64,000 bases of DNA from JAGPUQ01 sp963708735 (lineage in GTDB: Bacteria > Pseudomonadota > Gammaproteobacteria > Pseudomonadales > Porticoccaceae). The notes beneath the pieces were generated by a model. The model did no database searches, had not been told where the DNA came from, and saw only the letters and a program-made list of their open reading frames with translations. Positions 56,112-64,000 of the stretch are shown in pieces; position 1 is the first letter of the stretch; each line of letters begins with the position of its first letter. The translations under genes were made by a program, and so were the position numbers. Location: positions 1 through 64,000 of the forward strand of contig CAVPTW010000004.1 in NCBI GenBank assembly GCA_963708735.1, read 5' to 3'.

Positions 56112-57023
56112 ATGGCTCAAAAGCCCACGCTCCGACAGCTGAAGTACCTCTGTGCGGTCGCCGACGAACACCATTTCGGCAATGCCGCCAAGGCCTGTCA
56201 TGTCACCCAGTCCACGCTCAGCGCTGGCATCCAGGAGTTGGAGGCTGCGCTTGGCATCGCGCTCATCGAGCGCAGCCACAAGAGGGTGCTGCTGACCCCG
56301 ATCGGGATCATGGTCGTCCGCCGTTCGCGCCAGATATTGACTGAAGTGGAAGCCCTCATCGAGGAAGCCGCCGCTGCGCTCGCACCTTTCAATCGTCCGA
56401 TCCGCCTGGGCGTCATACCGACGATTGCGCCTTTCCTGCTGCCCACCGCGCTGGCGGCGCTGCGTCGGGATCATCCCGAATTTCAGCTGCTTATCCGCGA
56501 AGACCTGTCCGAGAAGCTGGTCAATCTGCTCCACCAGGGCGAACTCGATCTGCTGCTGATGGCGCTCCCATATCCCATGACCAATGTCACGACCCATCAC
56601 CTGTTCGATGATCCTTTTGTGCTGGCTTATCCCGCGCGCCATCCTCTCGGCAAGGTTCATCAACTGCGGACAAGGGACCTCAAGGGCCACGATATTTTGC
56701 TGCTGGAACAGGGCCACTGCCTGCGCGATCAGGCGCTGGAGGCCTGCAAGCTGCAAAGTACCCAGATATCCCTGGCGTTCGAAGCCACCAGTTTGCACAC
56801 GCTGGTGCCCATGGTGGCGAACGGCATAGGCGTGACACTGCTGCCGCGCATGGCCATAGACAGCGGGATTATCTCAGGGTTGCAGAATATTGATATACGG
56901 GCGTTCGACGGCAGGGAGGTCTCCCGCTCGATCGACCTGGTCTGGCGCAAGCAGAGTCCCCGGAGCCAGGAATACCAGATGCTCGTGGACTATTTGATGG
57001 CTGCCAAAAATCGTCGCCCGTAG
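56112..57023 (+). CDS. oxyR: Hydrogen peroxide-responsive regulator OxyR
   Basis: 303 residues, LysR type. The helix-turn-helix is in LRQLKYLCAVADEHHFGNAAKACHVTQSTLSAGIQELEAALG. The redox pair is C203 and C212 (LLEQGHCLRDQALEACKL), the same nine-residue spacing as C199/C208 of E. coli OxyR, so it should sense peroxide by disulfide formation. It is divergent from the rubrerythrin gene, a likely direct target. Confidence 0.95.
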   Translation: MAQKPTLRQLKYLCAVADEHHFGNAAKACHVTQSTLSAGIQELEAALGIALIERSHKRVLLTPIGIMVVRRSRQILTEVEALIEEAAAALAPFNRPIRLGVIPTIAPFLLPTALAALRRDHPEFQLLIREDLSEKLVNLLHQGELDLLLMALPYPMTNVTTHHLFDDPFVLAYPARHPLGKVHQLRTRDLKGHDILLLEQGHCLRDQALEACKLQSTQISLAFEATSLHTLVPMVANGIGVTLLPRMAIDSGIISGLQNIDIRAFDGREVSRSIDLVWRKQSPRSQEYQMLVDYLMAAKNRRP

Positions 57024-57339
57024 CTGGCTGTTGCAAAACTACCGCGTTCGCCACCGGCTGCGTTGGGTGCCTTGCCTACTATCCGCCGTGCGCCTCGCAG
57101 CTGAGGTTCTTGCGACGTTTCTTGGGCCCAGCCGAGTGCGTAACCTGCCCATCGTAGGATAAACGAAAACCCCGCGTACTGGCGACGCGAAGGCGCTGAA
57201 GGCCCGGAGTCCACCTGTTTGCGTATGCGTGATTTACACCACGCTCGCCTGCCCTGGCGTTGCTAGATCATTGCACTTCCCGCGCACTGCAACTGGCGTC
57301 ACTCACGACGACCTTCCGATAACCTACCGAGGCAAGTCG
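57024..57339. other. 316-base region without a supported gene
   Basis: Lies between oxyR (plus) and the cold-shock gene (minus), which converge here. Open frames are short and unconvincing. Small inverted repeats such as CGCGT...ACGCG (around 57173-57190) are present, but I cannot identify an element. Confidence 0.45.
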
Positions 57340-57546
57340 TTAAAGGGGTACGACTTTCTCCGCCTGCGGGCCCTTCTGGCCCTGAGTAACTTCGAAAGAG
57401 ACCTTCTGGCCTTCTTTCAGCGTCTTGTAACCGTCCGAAACGATTGCGCGAAAATGCACGAACACGTCAGGACCATTTTCCTGCGCGATAAATCCATATC
57501 CCTTGTCAGCGTTGAACCACTTGACGATGCCAGTTGCCGTGGACAT
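57340..57546 (-). CDS. Cold-shock-domain protein (CspA family)
   Basis: 68 residues: GIVKWFNADKGYGFIAQENGPDVFVHFRAI contains RNP1 (KGYGFI) and RNP2 (VFVHF), and the end GQKGPQAEKVVPL is typical. It binds single-stranded RNA/DNA. ATG 57546 is preceded by GGAGCTTTAAAA. A gap of about 306 bases upstream could be a long structured 5' leader, as in cspA genes. Confidence 0.97.
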   Translation of the reverse strand: MSTATGIVKWFNADKGYGFIAQENGPDVFVHFRAIVSDGYKTLKEGQKVSFEVTQGQKGPQAEKVVPL

Positions 57547-57852
57547 TTTTAAAGCTCCGATGCGAATCCGAATCAAGTGCACGCCATCATGCGTCAGCGG
57601 GTCCCAAGACCCTACGTGGTCCCGGGCAGGATGTCCCGCCCGACACCAACGGCGAAGGGCAGAACACCCGCGCCGCAAATGGCTTGCGGCTCGAGATTAC
57701 AGGGTTTTGCACCGCCGCACCACCGGGTGCCGACGCCGTCCTCACCTGGGAGCGACAAGTGGGCGTCGGTATCCCAACGACCGGGACGAATCGATCTCCC
57801 CCTGCGATGTGGTCCTGGCATCGCCTGCCCATACAGGGTGTGGGCTTATCGT
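57547..57852 (-). promoter_or_regulatory. Possible long 5' leader of the cold-shock gene
   Basis: 306 bases between the VOC gene stop and the cold-shock start, all on the minus strand. Several short GC-rich inverted segments (for example GGTCCC/GGGACC-like pairs around 57600-57640) suggest secondary structure. No gene is supported. Whether a promoter and a thermosensing leader lie here is not proven. Confidence 0.4.
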
Positions 57853-58227
57853 TCAACGCTTCATGAAAAACGCGTTGAATTTGTTGCCGTCGAGATCGCG
57901 AAAATAACCGCAGTGGAATGCTCCCTCGCCACGCGGTCCAGGTGCTCCCTCATCGGTCCCCCCCAGCGCCAGAGCTTTGGCGTGAATTGCGGCAACCTGC
58001 TCGGGGGAGCTGGCGGTTAGCGCCACCATGACGCCATTGCCGGGGGTTGCCGGTTTGCCGTCAAACGGTTTCATTACCATCAACATGGGTGCGCCCTTGG
58101 GCCCCACCCAGCCTATGGATCTGTCGGTCGTCAGAGCCCGTTTGCCGCCGACCACCGCCAGCAATTCATCATAAAACTTACCAGCCCGGTCGAGATCATT
58201 GGTTCCCAAAGTGATGTAATTGATCAT
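57853..58227 (-). CDS. VOC-family (glyoxalase-like) protein
   Basis: 124 residues from ATG 58227. NYITLGTNDLDRAGKFYDELLAVVGGKR is the first VOC unit and PRGEGAFHCGYFRDLDGNKFNAFF the second. The sequence resembles the group often annotated as glyoxalase-related, used against reactive aldehydes or antibiotics; no specific substrate is evident. The metal ligand in the first unit (usually His) is replaced (NYITL), so it may be non-catalytic or act differently. Confidence 0.87.
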   Translation of the reverse strand: MINYITLGTNDLDRAGKFYDELLAVVGGKRALTTDRSIGWVGPKGAPMLMVMKPFDGKPATPGNGVMVALTASSPEQVAAIHAKALALGGTDEGAPGPRGEGAFHCGYFRDLDGNKFNAFFMKR

Positions 58228-58412
58228 CTGCTCGTTTCCTGCTTTTGGTTGAGTTGTTGCGCATGGAGCGCACACTTAGGCAGCCGGACAGCGGCGAATT
58301 GACGCCGCCAATCTGATCCGCGGCAGCATAGAGTCACTGCGGCGCCTTTAGCAACCCTGCCACCCAGCGCCGCCCGTGCACGGGCTTGCAATTTCACGAC
58401 GAACGGAAAAAC

Positions 58413-59138
58413 ATGGAACCTGAGGTATTCACCAGGCAGGGCGCGGCTCTGGAGGACCATCCGGTGTCAAAAGTGCGTATACCCAATATCGAACACCTGC
58501 TGCGTCCGCGCGGCGCTCCCGCAAAAATTTCACGGGAGGCTATCGCCTATCACGAGGCGGGCCATGTCCTCGTCTGCTATCACTACTCCCGCGACGTGCT
58601 GCGGGCAACGGTCGCAGAGCAGGACGTCACCACGGAACCCAGCCACGTCCACTTTGAACCCAATCACGCGCTGGCGTCCCTGATGCAGCGCCCGGGAAAT
58701 CCCCGCCGGTTATGGCCCGAGGCGCTGGAACAGACGCTCTCGACCGTGCGCATCCTGTTTGGTGGCCCGGCCGCACAGGCTTTGTACCAGGGCGTTGCGT
58801 TTAATCAGATAGACGGCGGTTACGACTATCAGCTGGCGGTCCGTTCGCTGTTATCTCTCGAACGGTTACGACTGGAATACGAGGAGCTTGCGGACGTTGA
58901 TCTGAGCCACAAGGACGCCAGCACTCTCGACGGTCTTGCCGCCGATGCCAACCGGGTTATCCAGAGCGCCGATAACCAGCTTTACCTGGACCGGATTGCG
59001 CTGCGATTGCTTGTCCGCAACTCGCTTGACGGAGAGGAAATCAACGATCTTTTGAGCGGAATGAAGCGCCACGACCGGATGCGCGATGTCCACCGCAAGC
59101 TCGTCTTGCGGCAGCGTCCGGTTCGGGACGAACACTGA
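58413..59138 (+). CDS. Stand-alone M41-like (FtsH-type) metalloprotease-domain protein
   Basis: 241 residues from ATG 58413. REAIAYHEAGHVLVCYHY carries HEAGH at 47-51, and RILFGGPAAQALYQGVAFNQIDGGYDYQLAVR aligns with the FtsH region GGRxAEE...GAxxDxxxAT, with D138 in the place of the third zinc ligand. There is no AAA+ ATPase and no membrane helix, so this is the protease-like fold alone. The C-terminus is helical with LARNSLDGEEIND-like features (LLVRNSLDGEEINDLLSG, similar to the FtsH end ...xLLxxExLxxxEI). Substrate and role unknown. Confidence 0.75.
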   Translation: MEPEVFTRQGAALEDHPVSKVRIPNIEHLLRPRGAPAKISREAIAYHEAGHVLVCYHYSRDVLRATVAEQDVTTEPSHVHFEPNHALASLMQRPGNPRRLWPEALEQTLSTVRILFGGPAAQALYQGVAFNQIDGGYDYQLAVRSLLSLERLRLEYEELADVDLSHKDASTLDGLAADANRVIQSADNQLYLDRIALRLLVRNSLDGEEINDLLSGMKRHDRMRDVHRKLVLRQRPVRDEH

Positions 59139-59171
59139 AAGCGCCGCGGTCGCACCTTCGCGGAGCTTCGC

Positions 59172-60056
59172 TCAGCGCGGCAGTACTCCATCGATAAACT
59201 CGATCACCCGATGTTCAAACCCCGGCCAATGCGCATGTCCTCCCGGAGCACGGCAAAGCAGTGTCGGCACGGTACAGCCCGAAAAGGCTTCGCAGTCGGG
59301 AAACCCGGAAGCCTCAAGGTTGGCCGAGCAACCGTTGCAGCGAGCCCACCAGGTCGCGACACCGACGCCATAATCCGGGAAATGATGGTCGTCCTTGTTG
59401 TGCATCAGCATCACCGGCGTGGGCCCAGGGCAAGCAAAGGTGACCATATCCTGCTCCTGCATGCCCATGGCACTCGGCGCGATCACCGCCGGGTGCAGGC
59501 CAAGCCCGGGCAGCACCGCGAGCGCATTGCTCACCGTGCCACCGTCGGAATGGCCGGTGTAAGCGATGCGCGCGGGATCAATGCACCATCTGGCTATTGC
59601 CGCGGCCGGGATCTCGGCGAGCGCGCGCAACGCCTTCTCGCCCAGCGGCACGCTGCGGCTGTATAGCACGATGAAACCATGCTCAGTGGCGGCCCCGGTA
59701 AGGCCGGTAAAGCGCTCCGAAAATTGTTCGCTCAAACCGGACGGCGCCCACACAACAAGCAGGGGATGCGCAAAATCGGCGCGATAGTTGCGTGGCGTCG
59801 TCACCGAAAAATGCAGCCCCGCCGCCGTTGTCGCTCGCTCGTGATCCGCGGCCGCGCCCAATCCACCAAGGCACGCCGGGCGGTAGTCAGGGGGATAGTC
59901 ATAGTCGCTGGCGCGCAGATAGTCTCCACGGTAAGTGAACTCGAGGTAGATCCAGCCAACGCCTGCCACCACGAGGGCGACCAACAACCCGTAACAAAGG
60001 GTCAGACCCGACCAGCCCCCGCTTCGAACCACGGACCTGGACGCGAAATTCCGCAA
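59172..60056 (-). CDS. Alpha/beta hydrolase, PHB-depolymerase/LpqC-like, membrane-anchored
   Basis: About 294 residues. An N-terminal helix (GLTLCYGLLVALVVAGVGWIYLEF) suggests export or membrane anchoring. FSVTTPRNYRADFAHPLLVVWAPSGLSEQF, the nucleophile elbow YTGHSDGGTVS and the late His in APGGHAHWPGFEH complete an esterase/PHB-depolymerase-like catalytic set. The start is uncertain: I used TTG 60056 to avoid overlap with the previous gene; GTG 60032 or ATG 60170 are possible. It is the last gene of a nagZ-led operon. Confidence 0.78.
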   Translation of the reverse strand: MRNFASRSVVRSGGWSGLTLCYGLLVALVVAGVGWIYLEFTYRGDYLRASDYDYPPDYRPACLGGLGAAADHERATTAAGLHFSVTTPRNYRADFAHPLLVVWAPSGLSEQFSERFTGLTGAATEHGFIVLYSRSVPLGEKALRALAEIPAAAIARWCIDPARIAYTGHSDGGTVSNALAVLPGLGLHPAVIAPSAMGMQEQDMVTFACPGPTPVMLMHNKDDHHFPDYGVGVATWWARCNGCSANLEASGFPDCEAFSGCTVPTLLCRAPGGHAHWPGFEHRVIEFIDGVLPR

Positions 60057-60064
60057 ACTTGAAT

Positions 60065-60499
60065 TCAGATAGCCAGCCAAAGCACCGCGCCATAACGTGC
60101 AAATTTGCCCGTGAAGAGGATCAGCGCCGTAGTCGGCACCCGCATCTTCAGCCATCCCGCGGCAAGACAAAGTCCATCGCCGACAAGCGGCAGCCAGGAG
60201 AACAACAGCGCCGGATAACCCCAGCGTCGCACACGCGCAAGCGCCTGGAGGTCAACGATGCCCCGGTTCGTCGGCACGTGCCCCGCAACCGCCAGACGAC
60301 CGAGACCATAGGTCGACAGGCCTCCCAGGGTATTGGCCAGCGCGGCAGTCCACAGCAGGGTCGCGGGCGTCCACGCCTGTTGCCGGGCCAGGAGTACGAG
60401 CAGAATCTCGGAACCTCCCGGGAGCAGCGTCGCCGACAGGAACGCACTGAGCGCCAGGCCACCGAGACCCCATTCCGGTGCGATCTCCGGCACGATCAC
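60065..60499 (-). CDS. YqaA/DedA-type membrane protein
   Basis: 144 residues with a GTG start that overlaps the upstream stop by four bases (GTGA). PEWGLGGLALSAFLSATLLPGGSEILLVLLARQ and ANTLGGLSTYGLGRLA are typical of the YqaA branch of DedA/SNARE-associated proteins, followed by RRWGYPALLFSWLPLVGDGLCLAAGWLKM. The family is linked to membrane homeostasis, possibly lipid scrambling. Translationally coupled to the phosphorylase gene. Confidence 0.88.
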   Translation of the reverse strand: MIVPEIAPEWGLGGLALSAFLSATLLPGGSEILLVLLARQQAWTPATLLWTAALANTLGGLSTYGLGRLAVAGHVPTNRGIVDLQALARVRRWGYPALLFSWLPLVGDGLCLAAGWLKMRVPTTALILFTGKFARYGAVLWLAI

Positions 60500-61260
60500 G
60501 GTGTCGGGTGTTCACTGGCGGCACAGGCCGCCGCGGCGGCCAGTGCATGTACCGCGCGGGGAATTTCGCGCGCCATCACCGCGCGGATATCGGCCATGGT
60601 GATCTCGGCCGCCGAAATACCGGCCGCCACGTTGACCACTAGCACGAGACTCGCGTAGGCGAGATTTTTTTCGCGCGCCAACGCGGCTTCCGGCATCCCC
60701 GTCATGCCCACCAGATCGCAGCCATCCTGTCGCAAGCGACGAATTTCGGCGGCGGATTCCAGCCGCGGCCCCTGTGTGGCGGCGTACACGCCATGCGGCA
60801 CCACGGGCACACCGGCGGCGCGCGCGCCGCGCAGCAAATACTCCCGGGCCCCGCCATCATAGGGCTGGGTGAAATCCACGTGCAGCAGTTCGCCGGTGTC
60901 GTCCTCCCAGAAACTGTGCTCACGACCCCAGGTGTAATCGATGATCTGATCGGGAACCGCCAGCGTTCCGGCGGGAAAATCAGCGCCGATGCCGCCGGCC
61001 GCATTGAAGGCAAACACTTGCCGGGCACCCAGCTCTGTCAGGGCCGCGACATTGGCGCGGTAGTTCACTTTGTGGGGCGGGATGGCGCGCTCGCCGCCAT
61101 GCCGCGGCAGAAACAACAGCTCTGTCCCATCCAGCATTCCATATTGGACAGGAGCCGAAGGGGCGCCCCAAGCCGTCGTTACCCTAATGTGCTCCATTTG
61201 CCTGAATCCGGGAAGCGTCTGGAGACCACTGCCGCCGATTATCGCAATTCGAGCATTCAC
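60496..61260 (-). CDS. S-methyl-5'-thioinosine/thioadenosine phosphorylase
   Basis: 254 residues, start GTG 61260 with GAGGGTGG upstream. Landmarks: IAIIGGSGLQTLPG, LFLPRHGGERAIPPHKVNYRANVAAL, FAFNAAGGIGADF, and LVGMTGMPEAALAREKNLAYA. These are the motifs of MTAP-type phosphorylases. The position right after nagZ matches the methylthioinosine phosphorylase of Pseudomonas, so S-methyl-5'-thioinosine is the likelier substrate, in methylthioadenosine salvage. Confidence 0.9.
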   Translation of the reverse strand: MNARIAIIGGSGLQTLPGFRQMEHIRVTTAWGAPSAPVQYGMLDGTELLFLPRHGGERAIPPHKVNYRANVAALTELGARQVFAFNAAGGIGADFPAGTLAVPDQIIDYTWGREHSFWEDDTGELLHVDFTQPYDGGAREYLLRGARAAGVPVVPHGVYAATQGPRLESAAEIRRLRQDGCDLVGMTGMPEAALAREKNLAYASLVLVVNVAAGISAAEITMADIRAVMAREIPRAVHALAAAAACAASEHPTP

Positions 61261-61270
61261 CGCACCACCC

Positions 61271-62284
61271 TCAGCAGACCGCCAATGCGGCGCGAATCGT
61301 GTCGCGACGGGCATCGCCCTCGAGCGAAGCCCAGTCGGGGCGGCGCCGTGCCCGCATCGTCGCCAGCTGCGGCGACACCCTGACATCCGCGGATTCCAGC
61401 GCCGCCAGTACCTCTAGCGCACCAGCGCGGTCATTACATACCAGCAACATGTCGCAACCGGCCGCCAGTGCCACGCGCGCCTTTTCGGGGTATCCACCCA
61501 TCAGATCGGCGCCCTTCATGGCCAGATCGTCGCTGAATACGACACCGCTGAAGCCCAATTCACCACGCAGGAAATCCTGTATCCAGAAGGGAGAGAATCC
61601 CGCCGGGCGCTGATCGATTTCGCTGTAAACGATGTGAGCCGGCATCACGGCATCGAGCTCATCGACAAGCTCGGCAAAAGGTCGCAGATCGTGGGCACGC
61701 AACATCGCCAGCGACCGCCCATCGCGAGGCGTCTCCAGATGGCTGTCGCCTCGCACCCCCCCATGACCCGGAAAATGCTTGCCCGTCACCGCCATGCCGG
61801 CCTCATGCATGCCGGCGATGAGGGCCCGCAGCGCGATAATGGCGATTTCCGGTGTCGCATGAAACGCCCGCTCGGCAATCACCGCGCAATGATCCCGGTC
61901 GAGGTCGAGCACGGGCGCAAAGCTGAAATCGAGTCCGGACGCCAGTACCTCACTGGCCAGCAGCCAGCCGGTTTCCCGACACAACCACTCGCCCCGCGCC
62001 GGATCGCGCGCCACGACCTCTCCCAGACGCTGCATCGCCGGCAATGCGCTAAAGCCGTCGCGAAGGCGCTGCACCCGGCCGCCCTCCTGATCCACGGCCA
62101 GCAGCAATTCTGGACGCAGCGCACGCACTTCGGCGACAAGATCGATGAACTGCCCGCGGGAAACAATGTTGCGCGCAAAAAAGATCACCCCGCCAACTCC
62201 GGGGTTCCACAGCAGATCCCGCTCTTCCGATGTCAGCATCAAGCCGTCGAGATCAAGCATCACGGGGCCAGGCACGGCGATCAC
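61271..62284 (-). CDS. nagZ: Beta-N-acetylhexosaminidase NagZ
   Basis: 337 residues. VMLDLDGLMLTSEERDLLWNPGVGGVIFFARN is the NagZ opening, LLAVDQEGGRVQRLRDGF the first glycoside hydrolase 3 block, AVTGKHFPGHGGVRGDSHLETP the KH(F/P)PG.G loop with the catalytic His, and FSGVVFSDDLAMKGA carries the nucleophile Asp. NagZ removes N-acetylglucosamine from cell-wall fragments during recycling. The start is GTG 62284; the phosphorylase gene follows ten bases downstream. Confidence 0.96.
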   Translation of the reverse strand: MIAVPGPVMLDLDGLMLTSEERDLLWNPGVGGVIFFARNIVSRGQFIDLVAEVRALRPELLLAVDQEGGRVQRLRDGFSALPAMQRLGEVVARDPARGEWLCRETGWLLASEVLASGLDFSFAPVLDLDRDHCAVIAERAFHATPEIAIIALRALIAGMHEAGMAVTGKHFPGHGGVRGDSHLETPRDGRSLAMLRAHDLRPFAELVDELDAVMPAHIVYSEIDQRPAGFSPFWIQDFLRGELGFSGVVFSDDLAMKGADLMGGYPEKARVALAAGCDMLLVCNDRAGALEVLAALESADVRVSPQLATMRARRRPDWASLEGDARRDTIRAALAVC

Positions 62285-62598
62285 GAGAGGTCATCCAATT
62301 GCCGCGCCGGTAACCACAGCGTCATCCAGGGCTGACAAGGACGCATCGCGCTGCGCAGACACCGGGACTTGCTGGACAGATCGCCGACTTCAAAAATACC
62401 GAACACCAGGAACAGGACGCTACATCTCACGGTTGGTCGCTCTTTACCTCGCCAGTCATGCGGTTATGATAACCCTTGATCCCGGCGACTGCGCCGTGCA
62501 CGGTCACCCCGACACGAAGCTGCGACCGACCACATGTCACCAAACTATCCTCGCAGTGGTAGTTTGATTCACAAGAACAAATCAAGGAGCCCGTCGCC
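62285..62598. promoter_or_regulatory. Divergent intergenic region nagZ / DUF6763 gene
   Basis: 314 bases with no supported gene. Promoters for both directions are expected. AAGGAG nine bases before 62599 is the ribosome site of the DUF6763 gene. Nothing else recognised. Confidence 0.45.
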
Positions 62599-62916
62599 AT
62601 GGCCAAGCGCCGCCCCGTCATCAGCAAGTGGTACCAGGACGTCAGCGAAGACGAAATCTTTGAAGTTGTGGCTGTCGATGAAGACAGCGACACCATCGCC
62701 ATACAATATGTCGATGGCGATATCAGCGAGATTGACTTTGACACCTGGCGCCAAATGATCCTGCTGCCCGCCGAACCTCCGGACGATCTGCGCGAAATCG
62801 AATACCTCGACGATGAGGATGCGGACAGTCCCCGCAGCAACTATCGCGAACCCCTGTGGGAAGACCCTTTCGACGACAGCAAGTCCGAGGGCTATGACGA
62901 TGATGAGGATTTCTAA
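62599..62916 (+). CDS. DUF6763 family acidic protein
   Basis: 105 residues: KRRPVISKWYQDVSEDEIFEVVAVDEDSDTIAIQYVDGDISEIDFDTWRQM, then a very acidic tail (DDEDADSPRSNYREPLWEDPFDDSKSEGYDDDEDF). Small, soluble, conserved in gammaproteobacteria near lexA/nagZ. Function unknown. AAGGAG precedes the ATG. It converges on the LOG-family gene, leaving 29 bases. Confidence 0.9.
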   Translation: MAKRRPVISKWYQDVSEDEIFEVVAVDEDSDTIAIQYVDGDISEIDFDTWRQMILLPAEPPDDLREIEYLDDEDADSPRSNYREPLWEDPFDDSKSEGYDDDEDF

Positions 62917-62945
62917 AGCGCTTCCCAAGGACACCCTCGTCCGGG

Positions 62946-63602
62946 CTATTCGGCGAGGGATTGCGCCTGCAGCATACGGACGTGATGCAGGATCACCGCG
63001 GCGGCGTCTTCGGCGGTATCCACCAAGGTAAACAGATTGAGATCGTGCGTACCGATACAGCCAGTGCCCTGCATGGTGGTCTCCATCCAGTCGAGCAGCC
63101 CGCGCCAATATTGGGCGCCCACCAGCACAATCGGAAAAGGCTTCACCTTGGCGGTCTGGACCAGGGTCAGCGCTTCGAATAATTCATCCATGGTGCCGAA
63201 ACCACCCGGGAATATGACGAAACCAATCGCATATTTAACAAACATGAACTTGCGCACGAAGAAATAGCGGAAGGTCAGGGCGATGTCCTGGTAGGTGTTC
63301 GGGATTTGCTCCCCCGGCAGATTGATATTGAGCCCCACTGCATCCGCCGGTGTACTGAAACAGCCGCGATTGGCGGCCTCCATGATCCCCGGCCCACCAC
63401 CGGTTATCACCGGAATACCTTCGGAACCCAGCAGTCCACCCACCTTGAGTGCGACGTCATACCAATGCGAGCCCTCGCCCAGCCGCGCACTGCCGAACAC
63501 CGTTACCGCACGGCGCAATGGGGTGAGGGCTTCAATGCCCTCGACCAATTCCGACTGGATACGCAGTACCCGCCAGGCTTCCGGTAATTTGCTTTCGTCC
63601 AT
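62946..63602 (-). CDS. LOG-family protein (TIGR00730, nucleotide phosphoribohydrolase-like)
   Basis: 218 residues from ATG 63602 (GGGGG site upstream). AVTVFGSARLGEGSHWYDVAL, ITGGGPGIMEAANRGC and FPGGFGTMDELFEALTLVQT are the LOG motifs; PGGxGTxxE holds the active-site residues. Relatives release free bases from nucleoside monophosphates, including cytokinin nucleotides. The biological role here is unknown. It is divergent from lexA. Confidence 0.93.
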   Translation of the reverse strand: MDESKLPEAWRVLRIQSELVEGIEALTPLRRAVTVFGSARLGEGSHWYDVALKVGGLLGSEGIPVITGGGPGIMEAANRGCFSTPADAVGLNINLPGEQIPNTYQDIALTFRYFFVRKFMFVKYAIGFVIFPGGFGTMDELFEALTLVQTAKVKPFPIVLVGAQYWRGLLDWMETTMQGTGCIGTHDLNLFTLVDTAEDAAAVILHHVRMLQAQSLAE

Positions 63603-63670
63603 CTGTACCCCCTTTTTGCGGTATCCCTTGATCGCCCACCGTATCAGCGATCCTTGCTGCACGGCTGATA

Positions 63671-63686
63671 CTGACTATAATCACAG
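63671..63686. promoter_or_regulatory. SOS box (LexA operator)
   Basis: CTGACTATAATCACAG fits CTG-N10-CAG with the flanking TA..TA of the gammaproteobacterial SOS box. It ends 27 bases before the lexA start, so it fits autorepression. The divergent LOG gene could also be touched by this site. Confidence 0.88.
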
Positions 63687-63713
63687 TAGTTCATTGCCAC
63701 GGTCACCCCTCAG

Positions 63714-64000
63714 ATGCCAACCGCGATCCTGACCAAGCGCCAGCGTGAAATATTCGATTACATCGGTGCCTATCAGAACCAGCATGGCTACCCGCCAACC
63801 CGCGCCGAAATAGCCCATCACTTCGGTTTTCGGTCCGCGAACGCCGCGGAACAGCATCTGCGCGCGCTGGCGCGCAAGGACATGCTGCAGATGATACCCG
63901 GAGCGTCGCGCGGCATCCGGTTGCACGAGGAAGCCGGCGGACTTCCCATCGTCGGAAGGGTCGCCGCGGGCAGCCCAATTCTCGCCGAGGAATGCCTAGA
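63714..64000 (+). CDS. lexA: LexA repressor (partial, C-terminus outside window)
   Basis: 95 of about 200 residues are present. LTKRQREIFDYIGAYQNQHGYPPTRAEIAHHFGFRSANAAEQHLRALARKDML is the winged helix-turn-helix, followed by SRGIRL and the start of the autocleavage domain with the Ala-Gly bond at A85-G86 (VAAGSP). The catalytic Ser/Lys lie outside. The SOS box upstream supports autoregulation. Confidence 0.97.
   Translation, partial: MPTAILTKRQREIFDYIGAYQNQHGYPPTRAEIAHHFGFRSANAAEQHLRALARKDMLQMIPGASRGIRLHEEAGGLPIVGRVAAGSPILAEECL

Noticed and set aside
57024..57339. Possible mobile repeat element after oxyR
   Set aside because: Only small, weak inverted repeats; no target-site duplication, transposase or second copy seen in the window.

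Overview
The window looks like a piece of a GC-rich gammaproteobacterial chromosome. The evidence is the gene content and order: hda next to a DUF2066 gene and purM; dcd-apbC-metG followed by a complete rnfABCDGE operon; and nagZ with a methylthioinosine-type phosphorylase close to lexA, an arrangement like that in Pseudomonas. A CYP153-type P450 with its own ferredoxin reductase and ferredoxin, beta-oxidation-type enzymes and peroxide defence genes suggest an aerobic or facultative organism able to attack alkanes or similar lipids. The genus cannot be named from this sequence.

Region 1 (1-17.7 kb) is the remarkable part: a type I-E CRISPR-Cas locus read on the minus strand. A 103-repeat array (plus one degenerate end repeat) lies downstream of cas2, with a short AT-rich leader between them. 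The order upstream is cas2, cas1, a VapBC-type toxin-antitoxin pair, a chimeric scar (5' piece of cas1 joined to the 3' tip of a cas6e), a ParE/RelE-type toxin-antitoxin pair, a second stray cas6e 3' tip, and then an intact cas6e-cas5e-cas7e-cse2-cse1-cas3 set. Just upstream of the intact cas3 lies the 5' end of another, broken cas3. The complete effector set is thus bounded by leftovers of a different cas3 and a different cas6e, as expected if it replaced an older effector set in place. Both toxin-antitoxin pairs sit exactly between a cas6e end and a cas1 start.

Region 2 (17.7-22.7 kb) holds a small membrane protein, an acyl-CoA thioesterase-like protein, an enoyl-CoA hydratase, a beta-propeller lipoprotein and a NYN-domain protein. 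Region 3 (22.7-36.6 kb) is core genome: hda, DUF2066, purM (without the usual purN), DUF3108, DUF3014, dcd, apbC, metG and the Rnf complex. Region 4 (36.6-46.9 kb) holds a D-2-hydroxyacid dehydrogenase, a VOC protein, arfB, two flavoproteins (one with a frameshift), kup, an amidohydrolase, a second beta-propeller protein and a DUF486 membrane protein.

Region 5 (47-51.6 kb) is the CYP153-reductase-ferredoxin operon facing an acyl-CoA synthetase, a plausible route from alkane to fatty acyl-CoA when combined with the thioesterase and hydratase family genes. Region 6 (51.9-59.1 kb) holds two poorly known proteins, the DUF3501 / Fe-S reductase / rubrerythrin set divergent from oxyR, a cold-shock protein, a VOC protein and a stand-alone M41-like metalloprotease. 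Region 7 (59.2-64 kb) is a four-gene minus-strand operon ending in nagZ, then a DUF6763 gene, a LOG-family gene and the start of lexA with its own SOS box. No rRNA, tRNA, insertion sequence or prophage was recognised.
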